A DNA stretch of 23,305 nucleotides from positions 1-23,305 of the forward strand of contig JAFYBD010000076.1 of assembly GCA_017540385.1 (NCBI GenBank), in the 5' to 3' direction. This document shows, piece after piece, positions 7,147 to 14,307 of the stretch. Position 1 is the first letter of the stretch. The number at the start of each line of letters is the position of its first letter. A program made the position numbers and the translations under genes. The notes beneath the pieces were generated by a model that worked only from the letters and a program-made list of their open reading frames with translations, had not been told where the DNA came from and did no database searches. Source of the stretch: Lentisphaeria bacterium (GTDB lineage: Bacteria > Verrucomicrobiota > Lentisphaeria > Victivallales > UBA1829).

Positions 7147-8835
7147 TCAGGCCTTCTTCGCGATCTTCGCCCAGGAATCCTTCAGCGCGACCGTGCGGTT
7201 GAACACGGGATGGTCGGCGGCGTGGTCCTTCGGGTCGCTGAAGAAATAGCCGACGCGTTCGAACTGGACGTGCGTGGCCGGGGGCAGCTCGGCGAGGCCG
7301 GGCTCGATCCGGCACTTCACGACCTTCAGCGAATCCGGGTTCAGGCAGCTCTTCCAGTCGGCGTCCTCGGGGAGCGCGGAGAGGTCGGGCACGGTGAAGA
7401 GCTTGTCGTAGAGCCGGACCTCGGCTTCGAGGGACTGATCGGCGGAGACCCAGTGGATCGTGCCCTTCACCTTGCGTCCGTCGGGGGCGTTGCCGCCCTT
7501 CGTGGCGGGGTCGTAGGTGGCGTGGAGCTCCACGATCTCGCCGGACGCGTCCTTCACGAACGACGTGCAGGTCACGAAATAGGCGCTGCGGAGGCGGACT
7601 TCCTTGCCGACGGCGAGGCGGTGGAACTGCTTCACCGGGTTCTCCATGAAGTCGTCGCGCTCGATGTAGAGCGTCTTCGAGAACGGGACCAGGCGGGAAC
7701 CAGCGGCGGGATCCTCGGGATTGTTCACGGTCTCGACCTGTTCGACCTGCCCCTCGGGATAGTTGTCGATCACGAGTTTGAGCGGATTCATGACGGCCAT
7801 GGCGCGGCGCGCGGTCTTGTTCAGGTCGTTGCGGACGCAGTGGTCGAGGAGTTCGATCTCGGTGAGGCTGTTGAACTTGGTGACGCCGATGGTCTCGCAG
7901 AAATCGCGGATGGCGGATGCGGGCACGCCGCGTCTGCGGAGGCCGCAGATGGTGGGCATGCGGGGATCGTCCCAGCCGTTCACGAGGTGCGTTTTCACGA
8001 GTTCGAGGAGCTTGCGCTTGCTCATGACGGTGTAGGTCAGGTTGAGGCGCGCGAACTCGATCTGCTGAGGCTTGCAGGGGGTGTCGAGGGTGTTCAGGAT
8101 CCAGTCGTACAGCGGGCGGTGGATTTCGAACTCGAGCGTGCAGATGGAGTGCGTGATGCCCTCGATGGCGTCCTCCAGGCAGTGCGCGAAGTCGTACAGC
8201 GGATAGATGCACCACTTGCTGCCCGTATTGTGATGCTCGGCGTGGCGGATGCGGTAGATGGCCGGGTCGCGCATGTGGATGTTCGGCGAGGCCATGTCGA
8301 TGCGGGCGCGGAGGACCTTGCTGCCGTCGGGGAATTCACCGGCCTTCATGCGTTCGAAGAGGTCGAGGTTCTCCTCGATGGTGCGGCTGCGTCCGGGCGG
8401 CTCCTTTCCGGGCTCGGTGAGCGTGCCGCGGTATTCCTTGAACTCGTCTTCGGAGAGCTCGCAGACGTAGGCCTTGCCGAGCTTGATGAGCTTCACGGCG
8501 TATTCGTACATCTGGTCGAAATAGTCCGACGCGTGGAAGAAACGGTCCTCCCAGTCGGCCCCGAGCCACTTCACGTCCTCGAGGATGGACTCGACGTACT
8601 CGGTGTCCTCCTTCACGGGATTGGTGTCGTCGAGGCGGAGATTGAACTTGCCGCCGAACTTCATGGCGGTGCCGTAGTTCAGGCAGATGCTCTTCGCATG
8701 GCCGATGTGCAGATAGCCGTTGGGTTCCGGGGGGAACCGGGTCCGGACGGCGCCGCCGTTCTTGCCGGCGGCCAGGTCGGAACGGATGATTTCGTGGATG
8801 AAATTGTCGGGGAGATTGATCTCGGTTTCGCTCAT
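7147..8835 (-). CDS. glnS: Glutaminyl-tRNA synthetase
   Basis: This class I aminoacyl-tRNA synthetase charges tRNA-Gln with glutamine using ATP. The 562-residue length matches bacterial GlnRS. It shows PPEPNGYLHIGHAKS with the HIGH motif at 43-46, the GlnRS/GluRS family stretch RLDDTNPVKEDTEYV at about 67-81, the tRNA-binding region around WCIYPLYDFAHCLEDAIEGITHS (written in part), and VMSKRKL at 270-276 as the KMSKS loop. The C-terminal half is the two-barrel anticodon-binding domain of true GlnRS. Direct charging by GlnRS is found only in some bacteria, so the organism probably need not use the GatCAB route for Gln. The start at 8835 has GGAG eight bases upstream, with a consensus promoter at 8871-8899 and a terminator downstream: a single-gene transcript. 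Confidence 0.97.
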   Translation of the reverse strand: MSETEINLPDNFIHEIIRSDLAAGKNGGAVRTRFPPEPNGYLHIGHAKSICLNYGTAMKFGGKFNLRLDDTNPVKEDTEYVESILEDVKWLGADWEDRFFHASDYFDQMYEYAVKLIKLGKAYVCELSEDEFKEYRGTLTEPGKEPPGRSRTIEENLDLFERMKAGEFPDGSKVLRARIDMASPNIHMRDPAIYRIRHAEHHNTGSKWCIYPLYDFAHCLEDAIEGITHSICTLEFEIHRPLYDWILNTLDTPCKPQQIEFARLNLTYTVMSKRKLLELVKTHLVNGWDDPRMPTICGLRRRGVPASAIRDFCETIGVTKFNSLTEIELLDHCVRNDLNKTARRAMAVMNPLKLVIDNYPEGQVEQVETVNNPEDPAAGSRLVPFSKTLYIERDDFMENPVKQFHRLAVGKEVRLRSAYFVTCTSFVKDASGEIVELHATYDPATKGGNAPDGRKVKGTIHWVSADQSLEAEVRLYDKLFTVPDLSALPEDADWKSCLNPDSLKVVKCRIEPGLAELPPATHVQFERVGYFFSDPKDHAADHPVFNRTVALKDSWAKIAKKA

Positions 8836-8870
8836 TGGAAAAGCTCCATTTTCAGTATCGTGAATTGAAT

Positions 8871-8899
8871 ATTATAGCACACTGGGGCCCGGCTTTCAA
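8871..8899 (-). promoter_or_regulatory. Consensus promoter of glnS
   Basis: On the minus strand TTGAAA (8894-8899), exactly 17 bases, and a perfect TATAAT (8871-8876). The predicted leader is about 29 bases. The -35 lies inside the hairpin at 8889-8904. Confidence 0.75.
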
Positions 8900-8904
8900 G
8901 CCGG
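8889..8904. other. Short perfect hairpin downstream of the metallophosphoesterase gene
   Basis: CCGGCTT-TC-AAGCCGG is a seven-pair inverted repeat 12 bases after the metallophosphoesterase stop. It has no T-run, so it is only a weak terminator candidate. It also covers the -35 of glnS. Confidence 0.45.
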
Positions 8905-8915
8905 AATCCGAAAGT

Positions 8916-9818
8916 TCAGCAAAAGTTGATCAGCAGCACCTCTGGCGGACATAGGATGCGGGCGTGGAACCAGGTGGCGCCGATGCCCGCGCAAACGTAC
9001 ATCTCGGCCCCGGTGGGCGCGTAGCGGTATGCGCCGTATTCGAAGCGTTTCCCGAACCGCGAGGACGTGACGACCGCGCCGAAGCCGGGCAGACGGAACT
9101 GGCCGCCGTGGGTGTGGCCGGAGAGAATCAGCGGGGAGCCCTCCAGCAGGGGAGCGGTCAGCTGGGCGGCCGCGGAGTCGGGATTGTGGGAGAGGATGCA
9201 GTCGGTCCCGGCCGGAATCCTGGGGACGGTATAAAGGGAATCGCCCTCCTTCGCGTCGTCCATGCCCCAGAATCTGATCCCGGCGGCTTCCACCGGTTCG
9301 TTCAGCAGGAGCTCGAACCCGCCGCGGGCGAAAATGTCGCGCCAGCGTTCGACGGGGATCCAGCGGCGGCGAAGTTCCCAGTTGCCGCAGACGGCGAGCT
9401 TGCGCGGGGCAGATGGAAACGTGCGCAGAAACTCAATGGCGGGTTCCATCCAGGCCGCATCCCCGACCAGGTCGCCGCCGAACAGAATGCAGTCGGGCTC
9501 CGGGATGGTTTCGAAGAGCTCGCGGAAAGCGTTCGTGAGCCAGTCCGTGCCGCCTCTCTGGCGGACGAACGGGAAAAAGCCGCGTATCCCGGCCGTGCGG
9601 ATGTGGGTGTCCGAGAAAAAGAGGAGCGAGCGCCCCGCGAGGCGCGGCCGCGACATCCGCATGGTGCGGACGCGAAGCCCGGAACGCAATTTGAGGGTGC
9701 TGCCGAGCTGGGAGGGGTCCGGCTGCCACAGGAGAGCGTTCGCCCGCTGGGCATGTGACAGCGGGCACTTCTTTCGCGAGGAATAGATCCTGGAACGAAC
9801 TGTGGAACCGCTGGACAT
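8916..9818 (-). CDS. Calcineurin-like metallophosphoesterase (YkuE/LpxG-like)
   Basis: The 300-residue protein has the two-metal phosphoesterase motifs in order: FSDTHI (Asp70, His72), GGDLVGD (Asp116), GNWE (Asn146, with Trp147 replacing the usual His), SHNPD (His211) and GHTHGGQ (His235, His237). The arrangement resembles YkuE-like enzymes and the chlamydial lipid A pathway enzyme LpxG, which cleaves UDP-2,3-diacylglucosamine. With LPS genes around, that role is possible but unproven. The motif-bearing part begins near residue 40; the first 50 residues are basic and hold no clear membrane span. ATG 9818 has no Shine-Dalgarno. ATG 9662 or 9656 would remove that leader but would also shorten the first beta strand region, so I kept the long form. 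It follows greA by 24 bases and is probably co-transcribed. Confidence 0.83.
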   Translation of the reverse strand: MSSGSTVRSRIYSSRKKCPLSHAQRANALLWQPDPSQLGSTLKLRSGLRVRTMRMSRPRLAGRSLLFFSDTHIRTAGIRGFFPFVRQRGGTDWLTNAFRELFETIPEPDCILFGGDLVGDAAWMEPAIEFLRTFPSAPRKLAVCGNWELRRRWIPVERWRDIFARGGFELLLNEPVEAAGIRFWGMDDAKEGDSLYTVPRIPAGTDCILSHNPDSAAAQLTAPLLEGSPLILSGHTHGGQFRLPGFGAVVTSSRFGKRFEYGAYRYAPTGAEMYVCAGIGATWFHARILCPPEVLLINFC

Positions 9819-9842
9819 GGCGGGCAGGGGCGAAGGCGGAGA

Positions 9843-11981
9843 TTATTCTTCGCCGGAGAATTCCCGGATCATATCGGCAGGCAGCGGCTCGAGTCTCTCG
9901 ATGACGTATTCGCCGAGTTCGGGGAGCTTGACCTTCTCGCCGACCTTGCGGTCCGTGAGCGCCTGGCCGATCGGGGCCTTGTAGGAGATGCGTCCGCGTT
10001 CGGGGTCGCCGTCCCATGCGCCGAGGATGTAGTAGGAGAGCTCGGAGCCGGCGGCGTTCTTGAGGAAGACCTTGCAGCCCGGGACGACCACGTTCGACAG
10101 CACGACGTCCTTGAAACTGGTGCTCTCGATGTTGGCGAGCGTCTTTTCGAGGTCGGAACGGCGTTTCTGGAGGAAACGGCGCTGTTCCTTGGCGGCGTCG
10201 TATTCGGCGTTTTCGCGAAGGTCGCCGAAGCTTCTGGCGTATGCGACGGCCGCGGCGTTCTGGGGGATCTTGACCTCAATGAGTTCCTTGAGTTCGGCGA
10301 GCATGCGCTTCTGGGAGGCGACCGAAGTGACGGGAGGCTTGTCGGCGGAGGAAGCGGCGTTCGTGCCGAGGAGCTTGCTGCCGGCACCGCTCTCGATGTA
10401 GTCGCGGAGGTCGGCGTCCTGACGCGCCATCTTCACCATGATGCTCTGGCGTTCGCCGACCTGGGCGCGGTACTTCTGGAGACCGTTGATGATCGAGGGG
10501 ATGTCGCCGTCGGCGTTGCCGATGAGGAATTTCTGGAATTCGGCCTTGTCGGAGAGCAGGCGCTTGAGCTCGCGCTGAGCGGCGCACCATTCCTTCGGGA
10601 GGTTCTGCATGTTGAGCGCGGCGATCACGTTCTCCATGTTCACGAGCGAGGAGATGATCGTGGAGTTGATGCGCGATTTGTTCTTCCAGATCCACAGGCA
10701 GACGTCCGCGGTAAGCGGCTTCATGGCGGCGATCCGGGTGATGATGAGCTGGATGAGCTCGCGTTCGGCTTCGGGATCGCCCTTCTTCTGCTCGAAGCAG
10801 ACGGTCATGCAGCGGAGCGGGAGCTGAAGTCCGAGCAGGACGAACTCCTCGAGCGTGTAAATCGCGCGGGTGGCAGCCAGAAGACCGTCGAGGTCCTTCA
10901 CCGGGACCTTGGCCCAGATGGCGAGGCCTTCGAGCTTCAGATTGTCGGTGATGACCGCCGGCCAGAACGGGACCTGGCCGCGAAGCGGGGAGCACATGGC
11001 CTGCAGGATCTCGGGGGAACCGCCGCGACCGAGGCACGCGATGGATTCGGCGAGCATCTGGACGTCCTTCGGGAGGAGTCTGGCGCTGACGCGGACGAAC
11101 AGGGCTTTCAGCTTGGCGGCGGAGGCTTCGTCCACCACGACGTCGGTACCTTCGTCGATGACGGGCTTCAGAAGCGTGTAGAGCTCGAGGATGCTGCGGG
11201 AATCGCCGAAATGACGTTTCGCGGCGCCACCGGCGGCCGTCGCGGGGGTCGCTTCCCACCACGCCGTGAAGTCGGCGGAGGAGAAGATCGAAGGCACGAG
11301 CAGATGGCGGACGAGCTCCATGATGCGCTGTTCGGGCACGTCGGAGAGCGCCAGCTTGTGCAGGACGCGGCGGTATTCCGCGGAGGAACGCAGGGAGGAA
11401 CGGAGCGGATTCAGGAGTTCGATGAGTTCCGGGGTCGTCTCGAAGAAGTACGAGGAAACGACGGCGGAGGCGATCGGGATGGAGGAAATGCTGGAGCCGT
11501 CAAGCGGGGTGACGGCGATGGTGCCGGTCACGCGATCGAAACTGCCGATGCGGCCGCACTGGCAGGTCTCCTGCTGGTACATGATGGCCGTGGAACGCAT
11601 CTTCTGAAGCTTTTTCAGGCGAAGCGCGACCTCGCGGACGCCGACGTTGGCGTCTTTAGCGCCGAGCGCCTTCACCACGGCGCCGCTTACCAAGTAGGGC
11701 GGGAGCAGCTTGCGGACGGCGATGTTCAGGGCGTTGCGGAAATTCGCGGAATCGAGGATGGAGAGCTCGGCAAGACGGACGCAAAGCTGCGCCTTGTCGG
11801 GCGAAGTGGCGACCGCGTCGTCCCAGGCGTCGAACAGGGCATCAAACTGGGGTGCAGCGGCGCGCAGTTCCTGGATGTCGGATGCATTGATGCGGTCAAT
11901 CAGAGCCGCGACGGCATCTTCGTGCTGTTCGGCTTGGGCATACAGAATCAGGTCCGGGAGGGAAAAGTCTTTGATGCTCAT
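9843..11981 (-). CDS. greA: Extended transcription elongation factor GreA
   Basis: GreA rescues backtracked RNA polymerase by inserting a coiled coil into the secondary channel and stimulating transcript cleavage. The last 157 residues (about 556-712) are a complete GreA: coiled coil with the tip motif GDLRENAEYDAAKEQ (acidic Asp587 and Glu590), then the FKBP-like C-terminal domain including APIGQALTDRKVGEKV. In front lie about 555 residues that standard GreA (about 158 residues) lacks. They are mostly helical, with ETCQCGRIGSFD and a short beta-rich piece near residues 135-170. A similarly long GreA (about 715 residues) is known in Chlamydia, so this is a lineage trait, not a local fusion error. 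The start at 11981 has AAGGAG ten bases upstream. It is the first gene of the unit greA-metallophosphoesterase. Confidence 0.92.
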   Translation of the reverse strand: MSIKDFSLPDLILYAQAEQHEDAVAALIDRINASDIQELRAAAPQFDALFDAWDDAVATSPDKAQLCVRLAELSILDSANFRNALNIAVRKLLPPYLVSGAVVKALGAKDANVGVREVALRLKKLQKMRSTAIMYQQETCQCGRIGSFDRVTGTIAVTPLDGSSISSIPIASAVVSSYFFETTPELIELLNPLRSSLRSSAEYRRVLHKLALSDVPEQRIMELVRHLLVPSIFSSADFTAWWEATPATAAGGAAKRHFGDSRSILELYTLLKPVIDEGTDVVVDEASAAKLKALFVRVSARLLPKDVQMLAESIACLGRGGSPEILQAMCSPLRGQVPFWPAVITDNLKLEGLAIWAKVPVKDLDGLLAATRAIYTLEEFVLLGLQLPLRCMTVCFEQKKGDPEAERELIQLIITRIAAMKPLTADVCLWIWKNKSRINSTIISSLVNMENVIAALNMQNLPKEWCAAQRELKRLLSDKAEFQKFLIGNADGDIPSIINGLQKYRAQVGERQSIMVKMARQDADLRDYIESGAGSKLLGTNAASSADKPPVTSVASQKRMLAELKELIEVKIPQNAAAVAYARSFGDLRENAEYDAAKEQRRFLQKRRSDLEKTLANIESTSFKDVVLSNVVVPGCKVFLKNAAGSELSYYILGAWDGDPERGRISYKAPIGQALTDRKVGEKVKLPELGEYVIERLEPLPADMIREFSGEE

Positions 11982-12042
11982 AGAGAATCGTCTCCTTCGA
12001 CGTCATGGGGTCAAGTAGCATTTTTGTTTTGTAAAACCAATT

Positions 12043-12071
12043 AAAATACACCCGATTTGGTGTTTTTTCAA
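12043..12071 (-). promoter_or_regulatory. Sigma70-type promoter of greA
   Basis: On the minus strand TTGAAA (12066-12071), exactly 17 bases, and TATTTT (12043-12048), giving a leader of about 55 bases. The -10 context GGTGTATTTTAA equals that of hppA. Confidence 0.65.
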
Positions 12072-12112
12072 GTAGAAATGCCATTGAAATGGCGTTTTTC
12101 GATCATTTTGAT

Positions 12113-12140
12113 TTGATTTTTCCGCCGCGACGGATTATCT
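12113..12140 (+). promoter_or_regulatory. Probable promoter of the HI0933-type flavoprotein gene
   Basis: TTGATT (12113-12118), 16 bases, TTATCT (12135-12140). Transcription would begin near 12147, downstream of the ATG at 12144, which favours the start at 12222. Confidence 0.42.
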
Positions 12141-12221
12141 TTCATGTCTGCTTTTCCGAAACACGACCCTTTTTTCCCGACACCTGACCGACACATTCAG
12201 CGACACGGAGTTCGCCTCAGC

Positions 12222-13460
12222 ATGGAACATTTCGACGCAATTGTCTGCGGGAGCGGCCCCGCAGGACTCGCCGCCGCACTGGCCGCGGCCTCGCACGGAG
12301 CCGCGACGCTCCTCCTGGAACGCGACCACATGATCGGACGCAAACTCTGCGCCACGGGCAACGGACGCTGCAATTTCTCCAACACCCTGCCCCCGCTCAA
12401 ATTCATGGAGCGGTTCGGACGCAACGGACGCTTCATGACCGATGCGCTCCGGGCGGCTCCGCGTGAATTCTTCCTTGATCTGCTTCAGCAGGAGGGTATC
12501 CGCCCCGTGGTCGAGGATGAAATCCACTATTTTCCCATGAACGGACGCGCCCCGGACGTGCGCGACGCGTTTCTGCGGGCGGCCAGGCGCGCCGGAGCCG
12601 AGACCCGGCTCTCCACCGGGGTGCGGCGGATCCTCGTCGAAAACGGAGCCGTGAAGGGCATGGAAACGCAATCCGGGGAAACGATCACCGCCGAACATGT
12701 CATCCTCGCCTGCGGCGGAACGGCCGCACCAGCGCTCGGAGGATCGGATTCCGGGCTGGAACTCGCCAAATCGCTCGGCCACACCGTGCGGGAACCCGTC
12801 GCGACGCTCGCGCCGATCCATGTGGACAATCCCTGGACGGGCGAACTCGCCGGACTCACCATGGCGGACGCCGAACTCGGCGTAATGAACGGGACCAAGC
12901 ACATTTCCATGCGCGGCAGTCTGCTCTTCACCCACGGCGGATTTTCGGGTCCCGCCGCGATGGACCTCTCGGGCGCAGTCAACCGCATCCTCGCAAACGA
13001 GGGAACTGCGCGCGTGTTTCTGCGGGCGCTCCCGGGGCAGAGGGAACAGGGCTGGTTCGATTACTTCGTGCGCGAACGCGAGACGGTGCCGGACCATCTG
13101 CTGAAAAACTCGCTGGCGCGCGTGCTGCCGCGGTCTTTCGCCGGGCTCGTCTGCGAACGGATGTTCGGCCCTGAATTCCACTCCAAACGCCTCACGAACG
13201 CCGCGGCGCATGAACTCGCGCATTTCCTCGACCGGATCGAGTTCACCGTGTCGCGTCCGGCGAGCATGGACGAGGCCATGGCCATGGACGGCGGCGTGAG
13301 CCTGCGGGAGGTCGATCCGCGCACCATGGGCAGCCGCATCGTCAGCGGCATGCATTTCGCCGGTGAAATCCTCGACCTCACGGGACCGACCGGCGGCTTC
13401 AATATCCAGTTCGCGCTGTCCGGCGGCTACCTCGCCGGCCTCTCCGCCGCCCAGCACTGA
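12222..13460 (+). CDS. HI0933/YhiN family NAD(P)/FAD-dependent oxidoreductase
   Basis: The 412-residue protein has the dinucleotide-binding motif GSGPAG at 10-15 directly after the first beta strand (FDAIVC), a Glu at its expected ribose-binding place (LLLERDH), the family-specific KLCATGNGRCNFSN at 41-54, and the C-terminal FAD-contact region GMHFAGEILDLTGPTGGFNIQ followed by ALSGGYLAG. These are the hallmarks of the HI0933 (YhiN) flavoproteins. Their physiological substrate is not established, although related proteins act in flavin-dependent reduction. An in-frame ATG at 12144 adds 26 residues without homology, lacks a ribosome site and lies at or before the predicted transcription start. 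ATG 12222 has GGAG 11 bases upstream and starts right at the flavin-binding strand. It is divergent from greA and convergent with glgB. Confidence 0.9.
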   Translation: MEHFDAIVCGSGPAGLAAALAAASHGAATLLLERDHMIGRKLCATGNGRCNFSNTLPPLKFMERFGRNGRFMTDALRAAPREFFLDLLQQEGIRPVVEDEIHYFPMNGRAPDVRDAFLRAARRAGAETRLSTGVRRILVENGAVKGMETQSGETITAEHVILACGGTAAPALGGSDSGLELAKSLGHTVREPVATLAPIHVDNPWTGELAGLTMADAELGVMNGTKHISMRGSLLFTHGGFSGPAAMDLSGAVNRILANEGTARVFLRALPGQREQGWFDYFVRERETVPDHLLKNSLARVLPRSFAGLVCERMFGPEFHSKRLTNAAAHELAHFLDRIEFTVSRPASMDEAMAMDGGVSLREVDPRTMGSRIVSGMHFAGEILDLTGPTGGFNIQFALSGGYLAGLSAAQH

Positions 13461-13520
13461 GTTGTTCCCGCTTTTGAGGGTGCGGCCTCTCCAAAACCCC
13501 AAACAAACAATACGGAAAAT

Positions 13521-13580
13521 CACCCTCACGTGTACACGCGCAAGGTACAGTAAAAAGTACCTCGTTTTTACTGTACCTTG
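13521..13580. repeat. Hairpin repeat element, copy 1
   Basis: A 20-base lead (CACCCTCACGTGTACACGCG) precedes a perfect 16-pair stem: CAAGGTACAGTAAAAA at 13541-13556 and its complement at 13565-13580, with loop GTACCTCG. The lead contains the 10-base palindrome CGTGTACACG. Downstream comes TTGAGCTCAGGATATTTGAG, the sequence amplified in the tandem array after copy 3. Confidence 0.9.
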
Positions 13581-13772
13581 AGGTTTTTGCTTGAGCTCAG
13601 GATATTTGAGCTCAGATTTTTTCGGGAGAAGTCCGGCACAACACCAATAACTGCCTCCTCACAACAGCGAAAGCCACCTGTTCAACTCTGACCGAAAGAC
13701 CGCGTTCCTATACAGGCTCAGCAGATGGAGAAACAGCGTTTAATGCGCACATAAAGGATATGAGGAAAAAGC

Positions 13773-13831
13773 CACCCTCACGCGTACACGCGCAAGGTAC
13801 AGTAAAAGTACCTTGTTTTTACTGTACCTTG
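13773..13831. repeat. Hairpin repeat element, copy 2
   Basis: The lead differs from copy 1 by one base. The left arm has one A fewer, giving a 15-pair stem (13793-13807 with 13816-13831, one T unpaired), and the loop is GTACCTTG. Here the loop is a perfect complement of the first eight bases of the left arm. The downstream flank is diverged. Confidence 0.88.
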
Positions 13832-13901
13832 AAGGTTCTCCTGAACTCAAATCTTTTGGGGGAGGCCAAGTTCCTGGCATGAACGAAACATTGCGGAAAT
13901 C

Positions 13902-13960
13902 CATCTCACACGTGCACACGCAAGGTACAGTAAAAAGTACCTCGTTTTTACTGTACCTTG
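13902..13960. repeat. Hairpin repeat element, copy 3
   Basis: The 40-base hairpin at 13921-13960 is identical to copy 1. The lead is diverged (CATCTCACACGTGCACACG). It is directly followed by TTTGAGCTCAGGATATTTGAG and the tandem array, so hairpin and array share a border. Confidence 0.9.
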
Positions 13961-13975
13961 AGGTTTTAGTTTGAG

Positions 13976-14228
13976 CTCAGGATATTTGAGGTAAGGTAAG
14001 CTCAGATAAACTCAGAATATTTGAGGTAAGGTCTCAGGTAAGCTCAGGATATTTGAGGTAAGGTCTCAGGTAAGCTCAGGATATTTGAGGTAAGGTCTCA
14101 GGTAAGCTCAGGGTATTTGAGGTAAGGTAGGCTCAGATAAACTCAGGATATTTGAGGTAAGGTAAGCTCAGGTAAGCTCAGGGTATTTGAGGTAAGGTAA
14201 GCTCAGGTAAGGTCGTACAAGCTCAGGT
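13976..14228. repeat. Tandem repeat array, seven units of 32 or 35 bases
   Basis: Units begin with CTCAG at 13976, 14011, 14043, 14075, 14107, 14142 and 14177, giving periods of 35, 32, 32, 32, 35 and 35. Each has the core CTCAGGATATTTGAG (GG may be AA/GA or GG) then GTAAGGT. It is followed by either CTCAGGTAAG (32-base type) or a 13-base tail containing GCTCAG (35-base type). There are no unique spacers. The core ends CTCA...TGAG are a small inverted repeat. Confidence 0.88.
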
Positions 14229-14255
14229 ACGGCAGAAACACCGAAGCGCGTTGCA

Positions 14256-14274
14256 CCGGCGACCGGATCGCCGG
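14256..14274. terminator. Hairpin after glgB, possible terminator without T-run
   Basis: CCGGCGA-CCGGA-TCGCCGG forms a seven-pair GC-rich stem 34 bases beyond the glgB stop on the minus strand. No T-run follows on either strand, so termination activity is uncertain. Confidence 0.4.
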
Positions 14275-14307
14275 ATTGAGGCTCCCTTCGCGCGGCTTAT
14301 TCTCCGC

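Larger units (their letters stand above)
13461..14307. other. 847-base non-coding region between convergent genes, filled with repeats
   Basis: No credible gene is present. The interval holds three hairpin elements, a seven-unit tandem array and a hairpin near the glgB stop. Its composition (runs of GGTAAG, CTCAGG, TTTGAG) differs sharply from the GC-rich genes on both sides. The parts between the hairpin copies (13621-13770 and 13832-13900) show nothing recognisable. Confidence 0.85.

Noticed and set aside
12078..12099. Hairpin GCCATT-GA-AATGGC followed by GTTTTT on the plus strand
   Set aside because: It looks like a small terminator, but no plus-strand gene ends there; the flanking genes diverge.
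12144..12221. 26-residue N-terminal extension of the HI0933-type flavoprotein
   Set aside because: No ribosome binding site, at or before the predicted transcription start, and the flavin-binding strand begins right after ATG 12222.
13976..14228. CRISPR array
   Set aside because: Units are directly contiguous, without unique spacers, and no cas gene is present.
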